From: Pseudomonas sp. Root562
GTDB taxonomy: Bacteria; Pseudomonadota; Gammaproteobacteria; Pseudomonadales; Pseudomonadaceae
Direction: 5' to 3'
NCBI RefSeq assembly: GCF_001427125.1
Contig: NZ_LMGK01000025.1
Location: 235,234 to 299,233, forward strand
Length of the DNA: 64,000 nucleotides
The position numbers and the translations under genes are program-made. The notes beneath the pieces are model-generated. The model was given only the letters and a program-made list of their open reading frames with translations, was not told the DNA's origin and did not search any database. Each line of letters starts with the position of its first letter. Position 1 is the stretch's first letter. Shown here piece after piece: positions 25,534 to 34,706 of the stretch.

Positions 25534-26802
25534 TCACAGCAACGTCCAGGTGTAGCTCAGGATCAGCCGGTTCTCATCGATATCGCTGCGGTAATTGGAG
25601 CGCGCCATGGCATTGCGTACCCGCACGCCAAGCCCCGCGAAAGTGCCGCTCTGCACGACATAACCGAGGTCAACGTCGCGCTCGCGGTCCTTGCCTTCGA
25701 AGCCCTTGCCGGTGTCGACGTTGTTGCCGGTGATGTAGCGCACGGTGCTGGTCAAGCCCGGCACGCCGAGGGCGGCGAAGTCGTAGTCATAGCGCGCCTG
25801 CCAGGAGCGCTCGTCGGTGGAGGCGAATTCATAGGTCGGCACTTCGTTGCCCAGTGGCGAGATGTTGGCGAATACACGAGGAAACGCGCTTTCACCGTAG
25901 ATACCCTGGTAGCCGATGTAGAAGGTATGGCCGCCGTGCTTGGCCGACAGCAGGGAGAAAAACGCCTGGTTGTCGATATTGCCCAACAGCTTCTTGCCAT
26001 CCTCCCTTGCGCCGAAATAGCCGAGGTTGGCGCCCAGGGTCCAACTGCCCAAGGGCTCACTGTGTTTCAGACCCAGGAAGCCTTGATGGTAGATATCTTC
26101 CAGTTGCCCGTACCAGGCACTGACGCTGGTGCGCTTTTCATTGAAGGCATAGTCGCCGCCGCCGTAGTTGAAGGCGTCACTGCTGACCTGGCGCTGGGGC
26201 ACGTAGCCGAGCATGGCCTGCATCTTCTCGTCGCCACCCTCATTGCGCAGGTGCGTTGAGCTCAGATGGCCGCCTTGCAGCGTCAGGCCATTGACCTCGG
26301 CGGAAGTGATGCTCGCCCCCTGGTAACTGGGCGGCAGCAGACGGATGTCACTGAAAACCAGCACCGGCAAGTTGGGTTGCAGCTCGCCGACGCGCAGTTC
26401 GGTCTTCGAGTAGCGAAGCTTCAACGTTCCTTCCAGGCGACTGTATTCACCGGCCGCGCGGCCATCGCCGTGCACCGGCAACAGGCCCGTGTTCACGCGG
26501 TCCGGACTGCTGTCGAGCTTGAGCCCAAGCGAGCCGATGACATCGACGCCGACACCGATCGGCCCCGGTGTGTATCCGGACTTGGCATTGAGGATAAATC
26601 CCTGGGCCCACTCCTCGGCCTTCGACTGTCGGTTAGCGCCGACAATGTCCGAGTAGTCGCGGCTGAAGTAGTAATTGCGTGCCTGTAGGGTAACGCTGGC
26701 ATCATTGATAAAACCGCTTTCGGCGGCCATCAGTTGACTGGAAATACCCGCGGCGACAGCCATGGACAGCAGCGTTTGGGTTGCATGAATGGTTGGCTTC
26801 AT
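25534..26802 (-). CDS. OprD family outer-membrane porin
   Basis: A 422-residue OprD/OccD-Occk type porin. The signal peptide covers about residues 1-26 (TLLSMAVAAGISSQLMA/AES). The classic start of the mature barrel is FINDASVTLQARNYYFSRDYSD, with the plug-loop region VGELQPNLPVLVFSDIRLLPPSYQG and the final strand ENRLILSYTWTLL. These porins carry basic amino acids or aryl carboxylates. I start at the ATG that directly opens a signal peptide; 62 upstream in-frame codons do not look like protein. It is upstream of, and co-directional with, the chemotaxis-type gene (18 bp). Confidence 0.9.
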   Translation of the reverse strand: MKPTIHATQTLLSMAVAAGISSQLMAAESGFINDASVTLQARNYYFSRDYSDIVGANRQSKAEEWAQGFILNAKSGYTPGPIGVGVDVIGSLGLKLDSSPDRVNTGLLPVHGDGRAAGEYSRLEGTLKLRYSKTELRVGELQPNLPVLVFSDIRLLPPSYQGASITSAEVNGLTLQGGHLSSTHLRNEGGDEKMQAMLGYVPQRQVSSDAFNYGGGDYAFNEKRTSVSAWYGQLEDIYHQGFLGLKHSEPLGSWTLGANLGYFGAREDGKKLLGNIDNQAFFSLLSAKHGGHTFYIGYQGIYGESAFPRVFANISPLGNEVPTYEFASTDERSWQARYDYDFAALGVPGLTSTVRYITGNNVDTGKGFEGKDRERDVDLGYVVQSGTFAGLGVRVRNAMARSNYRSDIDENRLILSYTWTLL

Positions 26803-27140
26803 CGATGTGCTCTTATTTTTGTTATGTACGAGGCAAGGCGTGGCGGCAGCACTGTTGCGCGCCATGTAAAGCACTGTTACGCAGAGTGCAAATCGAGGGT
26901 ATTGAGACCGTAAGCACAGCAATATCCGCTTTGCGCATATCGCTATCCGCTTTGTGCAAAGGGTGATATCGCCAGAGAAACGCTTCATGGCTTTGGCTTA
27001 TGGGCCTTGCAGTAAGGCGCGTCCGCCAGCGAATCTGGTTCCGGGGTTCTTCGGATGGCCCCCGCATTGTTGCGGCAGTGGCAGGCATGACACTATGCAA
27101 GCGATTGAATCTTCATCGCACCGCAAGGACCTGTCAGTAC
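26803..27140. other. Divergent intergenic region, no clear element
   Basis: A 338-bp gap between the OprD gene (minus) and a LysR gene (plus). It must hold both promoters. It contains a short tandem motif around 26925-26960 (ATATCGCTATCCGCTTTG flanked by similar ATCCGCTTTG) that might be regulator half-sites. No gene or terminator is seen. Confidence 0.4.
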
Positions 27141-28064
27141 GTGAAACTCCATCAAATCAGGGCACTGGTCGCCATCCACCAAACCGGGAGCATCAGCGAG
27201 GCCTCGCAGATCCTGCACGTCACTCAACCCGCCATCAGCCGATCGATCAAGGATCTGGAGAGCGAGTTGGGCCTGGCTCTACTCCAGCGCTCCCACAGGG
27301 GGATGTCGCTCACTGACGAAGGCCGTCGCATCATTCGCCATGCACAGCTGACCGTCGAGAGCATGCGACGGCTGCAACTGGAGGCTGAAAACATCAAGGA
27401 TATGCAGGTCGGTGAAGTCACCATCGGCGTCACGTCCCTGACTTCAGTGCTCAAAGGACTTGGCGAATGCATCGCCGGTTTCCAGGCCAAGAATCCGCGT
27501 GTACGTATCCGCCTGGTGAATCTGCGCCCCAACCAGATGCTACAGCGACTTAGGGACGGTACCCTGGATTTCGCCATTACTTCGCAGCAGCATACACAGA
27601 GGCTAAACCTGGATTGGGAAGCGCTGAGCCGCATGCGGGGTCTGGTGGTCTGTCGAAAAAACAATCCGCTTCGCCACTCTCATTCGCTGCGTCAGTTGCA
27701 GTTTGCGAACTGGATCAGCCTCGATGCTATCGACGATCACTCGTCGCAGTTTTATCAAATGTTTGAAGACAACGAGATACCTCCGCCGCAGCGGATAACC
27801 GAGTGTTCATCAGTCTTGTTGGCCCTTGATCTGTTACATCACGCCGATGCGTTCATGACGCTCAGTGAAGCCGGAATGGAAAACACATTACCCAAAGGAC
27901 TCAATGAAGACCTGATGCAGGTCATGATCGAAGAAAGCATCCCTGAGTACCCCATCTATCTGGTCTGCATTGATCGCCACGCGCTGACCACAACGGCACG
28001 AGACCTTTACTACGCAATCAGAACCGTGCTCTCGAAGAACCAGCCTATGGATGCGTCACGCTAG
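27141..28064 (+). CDS. LysR family transcriptional regulator
   Basis: A 307-residue LysR protein beginning at a GTG (MKLHQIRALVAIHQTGSISEASQ), with the HTH helix HVTQPAISRSIKDLES and an effector domain from about residue 90 (GEVTIGVTSLTSVLKGLGECI). The GTG is chosen because family N-termini begin there and AAGGA lies 11 bases upstream; 47 upstream open codons have no domain. It precedes the MFS, M20 peptidase and OprD genes on the same strand after a 335-bp gap and probably controls them. It may also control the divergent OprD gene. Confidence 0.9.
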   Translation: MKLHQIRALVAIHQTGSISEASQILHVTQPAISRSIKDLESELGLALLQRSHRGMSLTDEGRRIIRHAQLTVESMRRLQLEAENIKDMQVGEVTIGVTSLTSVLKGLGECIAGFQAKNPRVRIRLVNLRPNQMLQRLRDGTLDFAITSQQHTQRLNLDWEALSRMRGLVVCRKNNPLRHSHSLRQLQFANWISLDAIDDHSSQFYQMFEDNEIPPPQRITECSSVLLALDLLHHADAFMTLSEAGMENTLPKGLNEDLMQVMIEESIPEYPIYLVCIDRHALTTTARDLYYAIRTVLSKNQPMDASR

Positions 28065-28399
28065 AGCGCAGTGGCAAGCGAGAAACTTAAGAAAAACGCA
28101 ACGATATGCCCAACGGTTAAGTCAGTCCCTGTTTCTAGGTACCCACCACCCTATCTTCAAGAGCATCGAGCCAAACCCGGTATTTGCCGCCCGAGTTGTT
28201 TGCCAGGACGCCTGCATCGCTGTCGTCAAACAGTGCGTGTAATCGATTATCGGGCGAAACCGCACCGATCTGGCGCCGAGTTTCACGGGGGCGGCTAAAG
28301 GTTATAACCAACGGTTAATCATCGAAGAAAAGCGCAAGTGCGCAGTGACAGTGTTTGCCGGATATTCGGCCTACAACAAAACTGTCACAGGAAATATCG
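28065..28399. other. Intergenic region with short palindromes
   Basis: A 335-bp gap before the MFS gene. It contains the palindrome GGTTATAACC near 28301 and, shortly after it, AACGGTTAA. Such A/T-rich dyads are plausible LysR or promoter elements for the transporter operon. I see no supported gene. Confidence 0.35.
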
Positions 28400-29689
28400 A
28401 TGACTACTCTGCAAGCGCCCCCTCTCCCCCGCGCCACCGCGCCATCCGTAATCGGGTCCAGGAAAGCCACCGTCGCCTGCGCTCTAGGCAATGCCCTGGA
28501 AATGTATGACTTCACGATTTACAGCTTCTTTGCCGTGGTGATCGCAAAGAACTTCTTTCCTGCACAGTCGGCCATGGCATCGCTACTGATGTCGCTAGCC
28601 ACCTTTGGCGTCGGCTTCCTCATGCGGCCGGTGGGGGCTCTTGTAATTGGTCGCTTTGCCGACCGCCGTGGCCGCAAGGCCGCTTTGAGCCTCACGATCA
28701 GTTTGATGACTTTCGGCACAGCGATGATTGCCTTCGCGCCCTCCTATCAGCACATCGGCCTGTTCGGCACCTTGATGCTGGTGGCTGGCCGGCTCCTGCA
28801 GGGCTTTTCGGCAGGTGGGGAAATAGGGACTGCATCGGTGTATCTGATGGAGTCCAGCGCTACGGCAAATCGCTGTCGCAATGTGAGTTGGCAGGCCGCC
28901 AGTCAAGGCTACGCCGCCCTGGTTGGGGCCGGTCTGGGTTTACTGCTCAACAGCACCTTGAGCGTAGATGACCTTGAAAGCTGGGGGTGGCGTATCCCTT
29001 TTATGCTGGGGCTGCTCATCGGACCGCTTGGCTGGTACATCCGTCGCTGCCTGCCAGAAACCCATGAAGCCGAACCGGCCAAACGCGATGGTCGACTACG
29101 CGATCACATTGACGTGCGTCACACCCTATTGGCAATCGGCCTTATGGCCAGCGCCACCATCGCCATATACCTGTTCATTTTCTATTTGCCCGCGTACCTG
29201 ACTGTCACCCTGGGTTACCCGCAACGCAGCGCCTTGGCTATCGCCTGTGTGGCAAGTGCCTGTCTGGCTGTCATCACGCCGCTGGCAGGACGCTTTGCCG
29301 ATCGCCACGGCCTGCGCAAGAAACTGCTGGCCTGGACGATCACCCTGCCGGTGCTACTGGCGTGGCCAGCTTTCTACTTGCTCAGTTTGAGCACTGATTT
29401 GTTCGTAGCGATGCTGGTCGTCGCGATTCTGGTACTGCCTGGCTGTATCGGTTCAGGAGCCTTCTTCGCTCTGATCATGGAAGCCTTTCCGAAAAATCGC
29501 CGCGCCCTGGGTACCGCTGTCAGCTACAGCTTTGGCGTCACCTTGTTCGGCGGTTTCTCACCGCTGATTGCCACCTGGCTCACGGCCGCCCTGGATAACC
29601 CCCAGGCGCCGGCACTGTACCTGCTCGTCGGCGGCGCCATCAGCCTGGCGTGCCTGGCCGTATTCCCCGAAAACCCTGGTCGGGAGTGA
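28400..29689 (+). CDS. MFS transporter, metabolite:H+ symporter (MHS) type
   Basis: A 429-residue 12-helix transporter of the ProP/KgtP/citrate symporter group. The N-terminal fingerprint is ACALGNALEMYDFTIYSFFAVVIAK, given as ALGNALEMYDFTIYSFF. The family motif RPVGALVIGRFADRRGRK lies after helix 2, and FSAGGEIGTASVYLMES follows in helix 4. These proteins import dicarboxylates, citrate, betaines or similar polar acids with protons. AGGAAATATCG lies before the ATG. It is 4 bp from the M20 amidohydrolase, so its substrate is probably the compound that enzyme cleaves. Confidence 0.88.
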   Translation: MTTLQAPPLPRATAPSVIGSRKATVACALGNALEMYDFTIYSFFAVVIAKNFFPAQSAMASLLMSLATFGVGFLMRPVGALVIGRFADRRGRKAALSLTISLMTFGTAMIAFAPSYQHIGLFGTLMLVAGRLLQGFSAGGEIGTASVYLMESSATANRCRNVSWQAASQGYAALVGAGLGLLLNSTLSVDDLESWGWRIPFMLGLLIGPLGWYIRRCLPETHEAEPAKRDGRLRDHIDVRHTLLAIGLMASATIAIYLFIFYLPAYLTVTLGYPQRSALAIACVASACLAVITPLAGRFADRHGLRKKLLAWTITLPVLLAWPAFYLLSLSTDLFVAMLVVAILVLPGCIGSGAFFALIMEAFPKNRRALGTAVSYSFGVTLFGGFSPLIATWLTAALDNPQAPALYLLVGGAISLACLAVFPENPGRE

Positions 29690-29693
29690 CCTG

Positions 29694-30878
29694 ATGAATG
29701 CACTGACCCAAAACCAAACCCTGCCCCTTGCCGAACTGGACCTGGACGCTTTTATCCAGTTGCGCCGGAACATCCACCAGAACCCTGAACTGGGCGCGCA
29801 TACACCGCTGACCGCCGAGTTGGTGGCCAGCAAGCTCGAGAGCTGGGGCTACGAAGTGCATCGCGGTGTCGGCGGACATGGCGTGGTCGGCGTACTGCGT
29901 CGAGGCAGCGGCACTCGTCGCTTGGGCTTGCGTGCCGACATGGATGCCCTGCCTATGCAGGAGAAAAACGGCTTCGCCCATGCCAGCCGGATCGAGGGCC
30001 GCATGCACGCCTGCGGCCACGACGGCCACACGGCCATCCTGCTGGCAGCCGCATGGCGAATCGCTCAGTCATCCGACTTCAATGGCACGCTCAACCTGAT
30101 TTTCCAACCTGACGAGGAAGGTCTGGGTGGAGCCAAGGCCATGATGGACGACGGGCTCTTCCAACGTTTTCCTTGTGACGCGATCTTTGCCTTGCACAAC
30201 TTGCCGGGAATACCGCTGGACACCGCTGTGGTCCAGGCCGGCCCGACCATGGCCTCTTCGGAATGCGTGCGCGTGTTGATCAAAGGTCGCGGCGGTCATG
30301 GTGCGATGCCCGAGCGCGCCGTCGATCCGGTACCGGTGCTGGCCAGCATGATCAACGCGATCCAGACGGTGAAGTCGCGCAATCTCTGCGTTGATGAACA
30401 CGCCGTGATCAGCATTGGCATGGTCGAAGCCGGCAGTGTCTACAACATCATTCCCGACACGGCATCGATGTTGATCAGCGTGCGTACCGATACAGCGCAG
30501 ACGGAAGGCAAAATCAATCAGCGCCTGGCGGAAATCGCCCAAGGTCATGAACTCACATTCGGCGTCAAAATCGATCTTGAAATCACGCAACTGGCGCCAG
30601 CACTGGTCAATACCGTGACGGAAACCGAGATGCTTCGCCAAAGCCTGACGCCGCTGTTCACGCCCGGCCACTTGTTGCCGCAGGCGGCGAAGATCATGGC
30701 GACAGAAGACTTCGCGTGGATGCTGACTGAGGTCCCCGGTTGCTACTTCTTCCTGGGCAACGGTGAAGGCGAGTTTCATGGCTGCTCAGTGCATAACCCC
30801 CACTACGACTTCAATGACGAGCTGATTCGCATCGGTTCCGACTGCTGGCTGAAACTGGTGGGAGATTATCTCAACTGA
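29694..30878 (+). CDS. M20 family amidohydrolase (hippurate hydrolase/aminoacylase type)
   Basis: A 394-residue metallo-amidohydrolase of peptidase family M20D. Metal and catalytic segments are GLRADMDALPMQEKNG, MHACGHDGHTAILL (binding Cys/His) and FQPDEEGLGGAKAMMDDGLF. A dimerisation domain follows at about residues 190-305 with GRGGHGAMPERAVDPV, and MATEDFAWMLTEVPG near the end supplies a further metal ligand. Relatives remove acyl groups from N-acyl amino acids such as hippurate, N-acetyl amino acids or auxin conjugates. Start chosen at ATG 4 bp after the MFS stop with GGGAG upstream. Substrate unknown; an aryl-acyl amino acid is favoured by context. Confidence 0.88.
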   Translation: MNALTQNQTLPLAELDLDAFIQLRRNIHQNPELGAHTPLTAELVASKLESWGYEVHRGVGGHGVVGVLRRGSGTRRLGLRADMDALPMQEKNGFAHASRIEGRMHACGHDGHTAILLAAAWRIAQSSDFNGTLNLIFQPDEEGLGGAKAMMDDGLFQRFPCDAIFALHNLPGIPLDTAVVQAGPTMASSECVRVLIKGRGGHGAMPERAVDPVPVLASMINAIQTVKSRNLCVDEHAVISIGMVEAGSVYNIIPDTASMLISVRTDTAQTEGKINQRLAEIAQGHELTFGVKIDLEITQLAPALVNTVTETEMLRQSLTPLFTPGHLLPQAAKIMATEDFAWMLTEVPGCYFFLGNGEGEFHGCSVHNPHYDFNDELIRIGSDCWLKLVGDYLN

Positions 30879-31088
30879 CGCTGCAGGCATGGATGGCGTT
30901 TCATCGATATTTGATGACTTTGAAAGGCTCGCACCACTAAACCAACAACCCAAAATTTGTACGACCCCAGCAAGCCGCTTGCGGCCTGCTGGACAAGTCG
31001 GGCCACGCCCTGCCCGCGCAATATCTTCATAACGATTACTCGGCGACTTTCTTCTGATCTGCCCTAAAAACAACAACAGGCAAAGTCT

Positions 31089-32429
31089 ATGTATCGCAAA
31101 AGTAATTTGGCGTTTTTCACCGCCGGCTCGCTGGCGGCCGCGGTTTCTACTTCTCAGGCCCATGCCCAGGAACGAGGGTTTCTGGAGGACAGTTCACTGA
31201 CACTTAATACCCGACACTGGTATTCACACGAAGTCGGCCACAAGGCCACATATTTCAAACTGCAAACACCAGACGGTGTACGCAAGCTGCGTGACCGTAC
31301 TGCCTGGCTGCAAGGCGTCAGGCTCGACTTCGTCTCCGGTTTTACTCAAGGGCCGGTGAAGTTCGGGCTGGATCTTTCGACCTTCTCGGCAGTTGCGCTG
31401 GAGCGCAGCCGGACAGCGGCGGCAGGCGGTAGTAATCGAATGTTGGTGGACAAGGAAGGCGATGTGGTCGATGACTGGAGCAAACTCGGTATTGCAGCGC
31501 TGAAGTTCAAGTTCGCTGACACGCTACTCAAGGTGGGCAGGCAGCAAGTCAGGACACCGATGATGTCCTACACCGACACCCGTACGTTGCCTTCAACGTT
31601 CAATGGCGTGTCTCTGGAAAGTCATGACGTGGAAGGGTTTACGATCAAGTCGGGCTACTTCGACAAAGGCTCGCCGCGTACCGGGGCCGGAAGCCGGGAT
31701 TTAACTCCTACTTACGGCTCGCCCCTGGTCACCAGTGACTTTAACGCTTACGCCGGGGCCGACTACTTGTCGAACGCAGGCTGGCGCGGCAGCGCTTATG
31801 TCTCTAGATTCGACGATATCTGGGATCGTGAGTATCTGGGGTTGGGCATGAAAACCCACTGGGGACCGGTTAACGTCGATGTGCAATTGGATGCCTATAA
31901 CACCCAGTCCAGTGGTCGCGAAATCGGTGGCAATATCGACCAGCAGGCTTACGGCCTCAGTATCACGCCTCAGTGGCGCAACCACTCGCTGAAGATCGGC
32001 CTGCAGCAAATCAAGGGCGACGAATATTTCGATTATCCTTTCGAATCCAATGCCATCAACCTGCCCAATACCATGATGTCGTTCTTCAACGGCCCCAATG
32101 AGCGCTCAATTGGGGTGTTCTACAACAACGATTGGGTCGCTTATGGTTTGCCTGGTCTCAAGACTACGCTGTGGTACATCAAGGGCATGGGCATCGACGG
32201 CAGTCATTACGACGGTGGGCCGAACGGCATCTACAACTCGGTACTCAAGCAACGGGGTGAAAGCCACTATGAAGTAGGCGCCAATGCCAGCTACACAGTG
32301 CAATCAGGCACCTTCAAGAACATCAGCCTGATCACGAGTTATTCCACCCACCGAGCCACTGAATATCAACTGGAAGGTAATCTCGATGAGTTCAGGCTTA
32401 TCGTCAACGTACCGATAAAAGTGTTCTAA
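31089..32429 (+). CDS. OprD family outer-membrane porin
   Basis: A 446-residue OprD-type porin. The signal peptide ends near residue 26 (STSQAHA/QE). The mature start is RGFLEDSSLTLNTRHWYSHEV, and the loop segment KVGRQQVRTPMMSYTDTRTLPSTFNGVSLES is given in part as VRTPMMSYTDTRTLP. The barrel ends FRLIVNVPIKVF with the terminal Phe needed for BAM assembly. It is the fourth gene of the LysR-MFS-M20-OprD group (210 bp gap) and would bring the substrate across the outer membrane. It is clearly different in sequence from the OprD at 25534. Confidence 0.9.
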   Translation: MYRKSNLAFFTAGSLAAAVSTSQAHAQERGFLEDSSLTLNTRHWYSHEVGHKATYFKLQTPDGVRKLRDRTAWLQGVRLDFVSGFTQGPVKFGLDLSTFSAVALERSRTAAAGGSNRMLVDKEGDVVDDWSKLGIAALKFKFADTLLKVGRQQVRTPMMSYTDTRTLPSTFNGVSLESHDVEGFTIKSGYFDKGSPRTGAGSRDLTPTYGSPLVTSDFNAYAGADYLSNAGWRGSAYVSRFDDIWDREYLGLGMKTHWGPVNVDVQLDAYNTQSSGREIGGNIDQQAYGLSITPQWRNHSLKIGLQQIKGDEYFDYPFESNAINLPNTMMSFFNGPNERSIGVFYNNDWVAYGLPGLKTTLWYIKGMGIDGSHYDGGPNGIYNSVLKQRGESHYEVGANASYTVQSGTFKNISLITSYSTHRATEYQLEGNLDEFRLIVNVPIKVF

Positions 32430-32467
32430 GCCAACCCTTGGCATGTTGCCCGATGAACGGGTGAAAC

Positions 32468-32498
32468 GACCGCAAGGCCCACAATCGGCCTTGCGGTC
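32468..32498 (+). terminator. Hairpin after OprD gene
   Basis: Perfect 12-bp stem GACCGCAAGGCC/GGCCTTGCGGTC with a 7-base loop, 39 bp after the porin stop. The following TATTCACC is a poor U-tract, so termination strength is uncertain. Confidence 0.55.
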
Positions 32499-32672
32499 TA
32501 TTCACCTGGCGGTTTATTCGACGTGTTCGAACTCAGCCTTTTAAAAACAACTTGGTTGATATCCGGAACCAGATTTGTATGTTGATCGGGTGGCTGTTTA
32601 CGAACGTAAAGTAAGGCGGGTCTGCCCTTGGACGAAACATCGAATGTCGCACGCTGGTCGACGCTGGGCGAT

Positions 32673-33422
32673 TCAGACGGTTAGAACACTAAGTACAATT
32701 GCTTTGTAGCTGAGGTCTCCGTGTAGCCAGAGTTCTTGCATGAAGGCTGGCATCTCACCCCATGGTAACGCTGGGTGATGCACGACAGTCTTAAGTCTAG
32801 CGCGTGGCGGCACCAGCTTATATAAATGCCCCCGCCACCGGGCAGGATTTTCTCCTTCACGGAGCCCTCTCACTTTCGCAGCATCAAGCACTATTTCCAT
32901 TCGGTTACGCAGACGGGAAGCAGTCGCAGGTTTGATCTGCCAAATAGGGGTGAGTACTTTTAAAATATGCTCTGTTGTGATGTCTTCAGTATTCAGCGTT
33001 GCCAGCACTGGATACGCGTACGTGGTCAGAGTGTTTTCCCACTGTTGGGCATGCTTAGCACTCTTCCAACCATTTCGTTGAGCAGCGATGTACTCCAACG
33101 CAATACATTTGAAAGTAATAGCTCGAGATTGATCCGTTAGCATCGCCTTGGCCAACGCCAGGCGTGTTGCTTCACGCTCAGCCAAAGGATCCACACCCTT
33201 TTGAACTAATTGCCGCTGAGCGAACGCTTCGTTCCGGGCATCCCTCAGCTTAACGTCAGGAACCCCCCCTAACCCCATCTCTCGGCGTTTACCTCCCACC
33301 TGAAATCTCAAAACCCAAGATTTTTTCCCGCTAGCTTTGACCACCAAGCGCAACCCATCACCATCCTCATAAGTACCGGGTATCGATAGGTGTTCGATTT
33401 GTTTTATGTTGAGCTTACCCAT
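32673..33422 (-). pseudogene. Truncated phage/island tyrosine integrase (P4 type)
   Basis: A 249-residue frame that matches only the N-terminal part of P4-type integrases of about 400 residues. It has the arm-binding DUF4102-like domain (YEDGDGLRLVVKASGKKSWV, LGGVPDVKLRDARNEAF) and the core-binding domain (QWENTLTTYAYPVLATLNTEDIT, ATASRLRNRMEIVLDAAK). It stops at LSVLTV, just before the first catalytic Arg, so the R...HxxR...Y catalytic domain is missing. The next 240 bases downstream do not encode it in an obvious way. It marks an old insertion of a mobile element. The 9 in-frame codons preceding the stop look intact, so the break may be a deletion. Confidence 0.82.
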
Positions 33423-33461
33423 GTTTTTTGCCCCTCTCCAACAGCTTCTGAGCGCTAGTTC

Positions 33462-33485
33462 TGTTCCCCCACTTGTTCCCCCATT
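33462..33485. repeat. Tandem 12-bp repeat upstream of the integrase remnant
   Basis: Two adjacent copies of TGTTCCCCCA(C/T)T at 33462-33473 and 33474-33485, about 40 bp upstream of the integrase start. Short direct repeats in this position are typical of integrase arm-type sites near an attachment site. No tRNA or other known att gene could be recognised beside them. Confidence 0.55.
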
Positions 33486-33726
33486 TGTCGTTGGATTGGA
33501 ATGTATCGCAATGGATTTCGCTGGACTTAAATCGCCACGAAACCCTTGCCACGCGGGGCTTTCCTCGATTTTGACGGATTTTTACAGACGCTACACGAAC
33601 GGACATCAGCCCATACTTCAGCCCATCGACCAGTCCTTAAATTTCATCGCCCATCCAAACTTTTCGCATCACCAGGCGTCCTTTTCTTATAACTTCCCAT
33701 CGGCTGGCTTCAGCCAAGGACTGGCA

Positions 33727-34167
33727 ATGACATTTTTCATTTTTCTTCTGGCCTGCGCAGCAGCAGCAAGCACCGGCGTCATGTTCAAGCCGGGTGCATG
33801 GTACGAAGCGCTGAACAAACCTGGCTTCACCCCGCCCAACTGGGCGTTCCCGCTTGCCTGGACAACTATTTACCTGTTGCTGGCCTGGGCCGGTTACCGC
33901 TTGAGCCTGATCCCGGGCAGCCAGACAGTCCTGGCGTTGTGGGCGGCACAGATTGCATTGAACACACTGTGGACGCCGGTTTTCTTTGGCGCGCATCAGG
34001 TGTTGGCGGCGATGGTGATTCTGCTGGTGCTATGGTTGGTAGTGGCGGCGATGGTGGTGTTGGCGCTGCAGCTCGATGTAATTACGGGGTTGATCCTGTT
34101 TCCGTATCTGGCATGGCTGTGCGTCGCGGCCGCGTTGAATTTTTCGATTTTGATCAAGAATCGCTGA
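33727..34167 (+). CDS. tspO: TspO/MBR family membrane protein
   Basis: A 146-residue five-helix membrane protein of the TspO/translocator family. Conserved segments are KPGAWYEALNKPGFTPPNWAFPLAWTTIYLLLAWAGY (given as WYEALNKPGFTPPNWAFP), ALWAAQIALNTLWTPVFFGAH and FPYLAWLCVAAALNFSIL. TspO binds porphyrins and is linked to stress and tetrapyrrole handling. The start is at the ATG with AAGGA seven bases upstream; the open frame extends 107 codons further up, but that part overlaps the integrase-proximal repeats and lacks a domain. Confidence 0.92.
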   Translation: MTFFIFLLACAAAASTGVMFKPGAWYEALNKPGFTPPNWAFPLAWTTIYLLLAWAGYRLSLIPGSQTVLALWAAQIALNTLWTPVFFGAHQVLAAMVILLVLWLVVAAMVVLALQLDVITGLILFPYLAWLCVAAALNFSILIKNR

Positions 34168-34212
34168 TGCCCCATCAAACCGCCTCGACGAGGAGGCTCA
34201 ATCTGGGTAGAT

Positions 34213-34239
34213 AAAAAAAGGCGCTCCGAAGAGCGCCTT
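34213..34239 (-). terminator. Terminator between tspO and the small heat-shock gene
   Basis: The 9-bp stem AAGGCGCTC/GAGCGCCTT with a CGAA tetraloop is followed by seven T residues on the minus strand, directly after the heat-shock gene. On the plus strand the tail is GTTCTTGG, so it is weaker there. Confidence 0.82.
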
Positions 34240-34250
34240 GTTCTTGGCTA

Positions 34251-34706
34251 TCAATTGAGTTGTTTCATATCCGCGTTACCCGAACCATCTATGTTGATGC
34301 GCTTAGGCTTTGCCTCTTCCGGCACAACTCGCAACAGATCAATACTCAATAGCCCGTTGGACAACGATGCACTTTTGACCTCTATGTGATCCGCCAAACG
34401 GAAGGACAGTCTAAATGCACGCTGCGCGATTCCCTGATGAAGGTAAATCGCTTCCTTATCGCTTTCTCGCTTGCCACCAGCGATGGTCAAAACCTCCTTC
34501 TCGACTTGTATCTCAAAATCCTCCTCCGTCAGACCCGCCGCCGCTATGACGATTCGATAATGATCGTCACCATGCTTTTCGACGTTGTGTGGAGGATAGG
34601 TAGTCGATGCCGCCTCGCTGCGAAGCGCGGATTCAAAAAGGTCGTTGAAACGATCAAAGCCTACCGACTGACGAAACAGTGGGGCCAACGAAAAAGTAGT
34701 AGCCAT
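34251..34706 (-). CDS. ibpA: Small heat shock protein, Hsp20/IbpA family
   Basis: A 151-residue alpha-crystallin-domain chaperone that holds unfolded proteins under heat stress. The N-terminal LAPLFRQSVGFDRFNDLFES is IbpA-like. The crystallin domain runs about residues 38-130 (PPHNVEKHGDDHYRIVIAAAG, EVLTIAGGKRES, YLHQGIAQRAFRLSFRLADHI), with C-terminal PEEAKPKRINI including the I-x-I-like tail. AGGAG lies 9 bases before the ATG. A promoter and a structured 5' leader are upstream. The frame stays open 60 codons beyond the start but that part covers the promoter, so it is not coding. Confidence 0.92.
   Translation of the reverse strand: MATTFSLAPLFRQSVGFDRFNDLFESALRSEAASTTYPPHNVEKHGDDHYRIVIAAAGLTEEDFEIQVEKEVLTIAGGKRESDKEAIYLHQGIAQRAFRLSFRLADHIEVKSASLSNGLLSIDLLRVVPEEAKPKRINIDGSGNADMKQLN

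Noticed and set aside
33423..33726. A tRNA or tmRNA gene as the integration target of the integrase remnant
   Set aside because: I could not fold a cloverleaf or recognise a 3' CCA region in this stretch on either strand.
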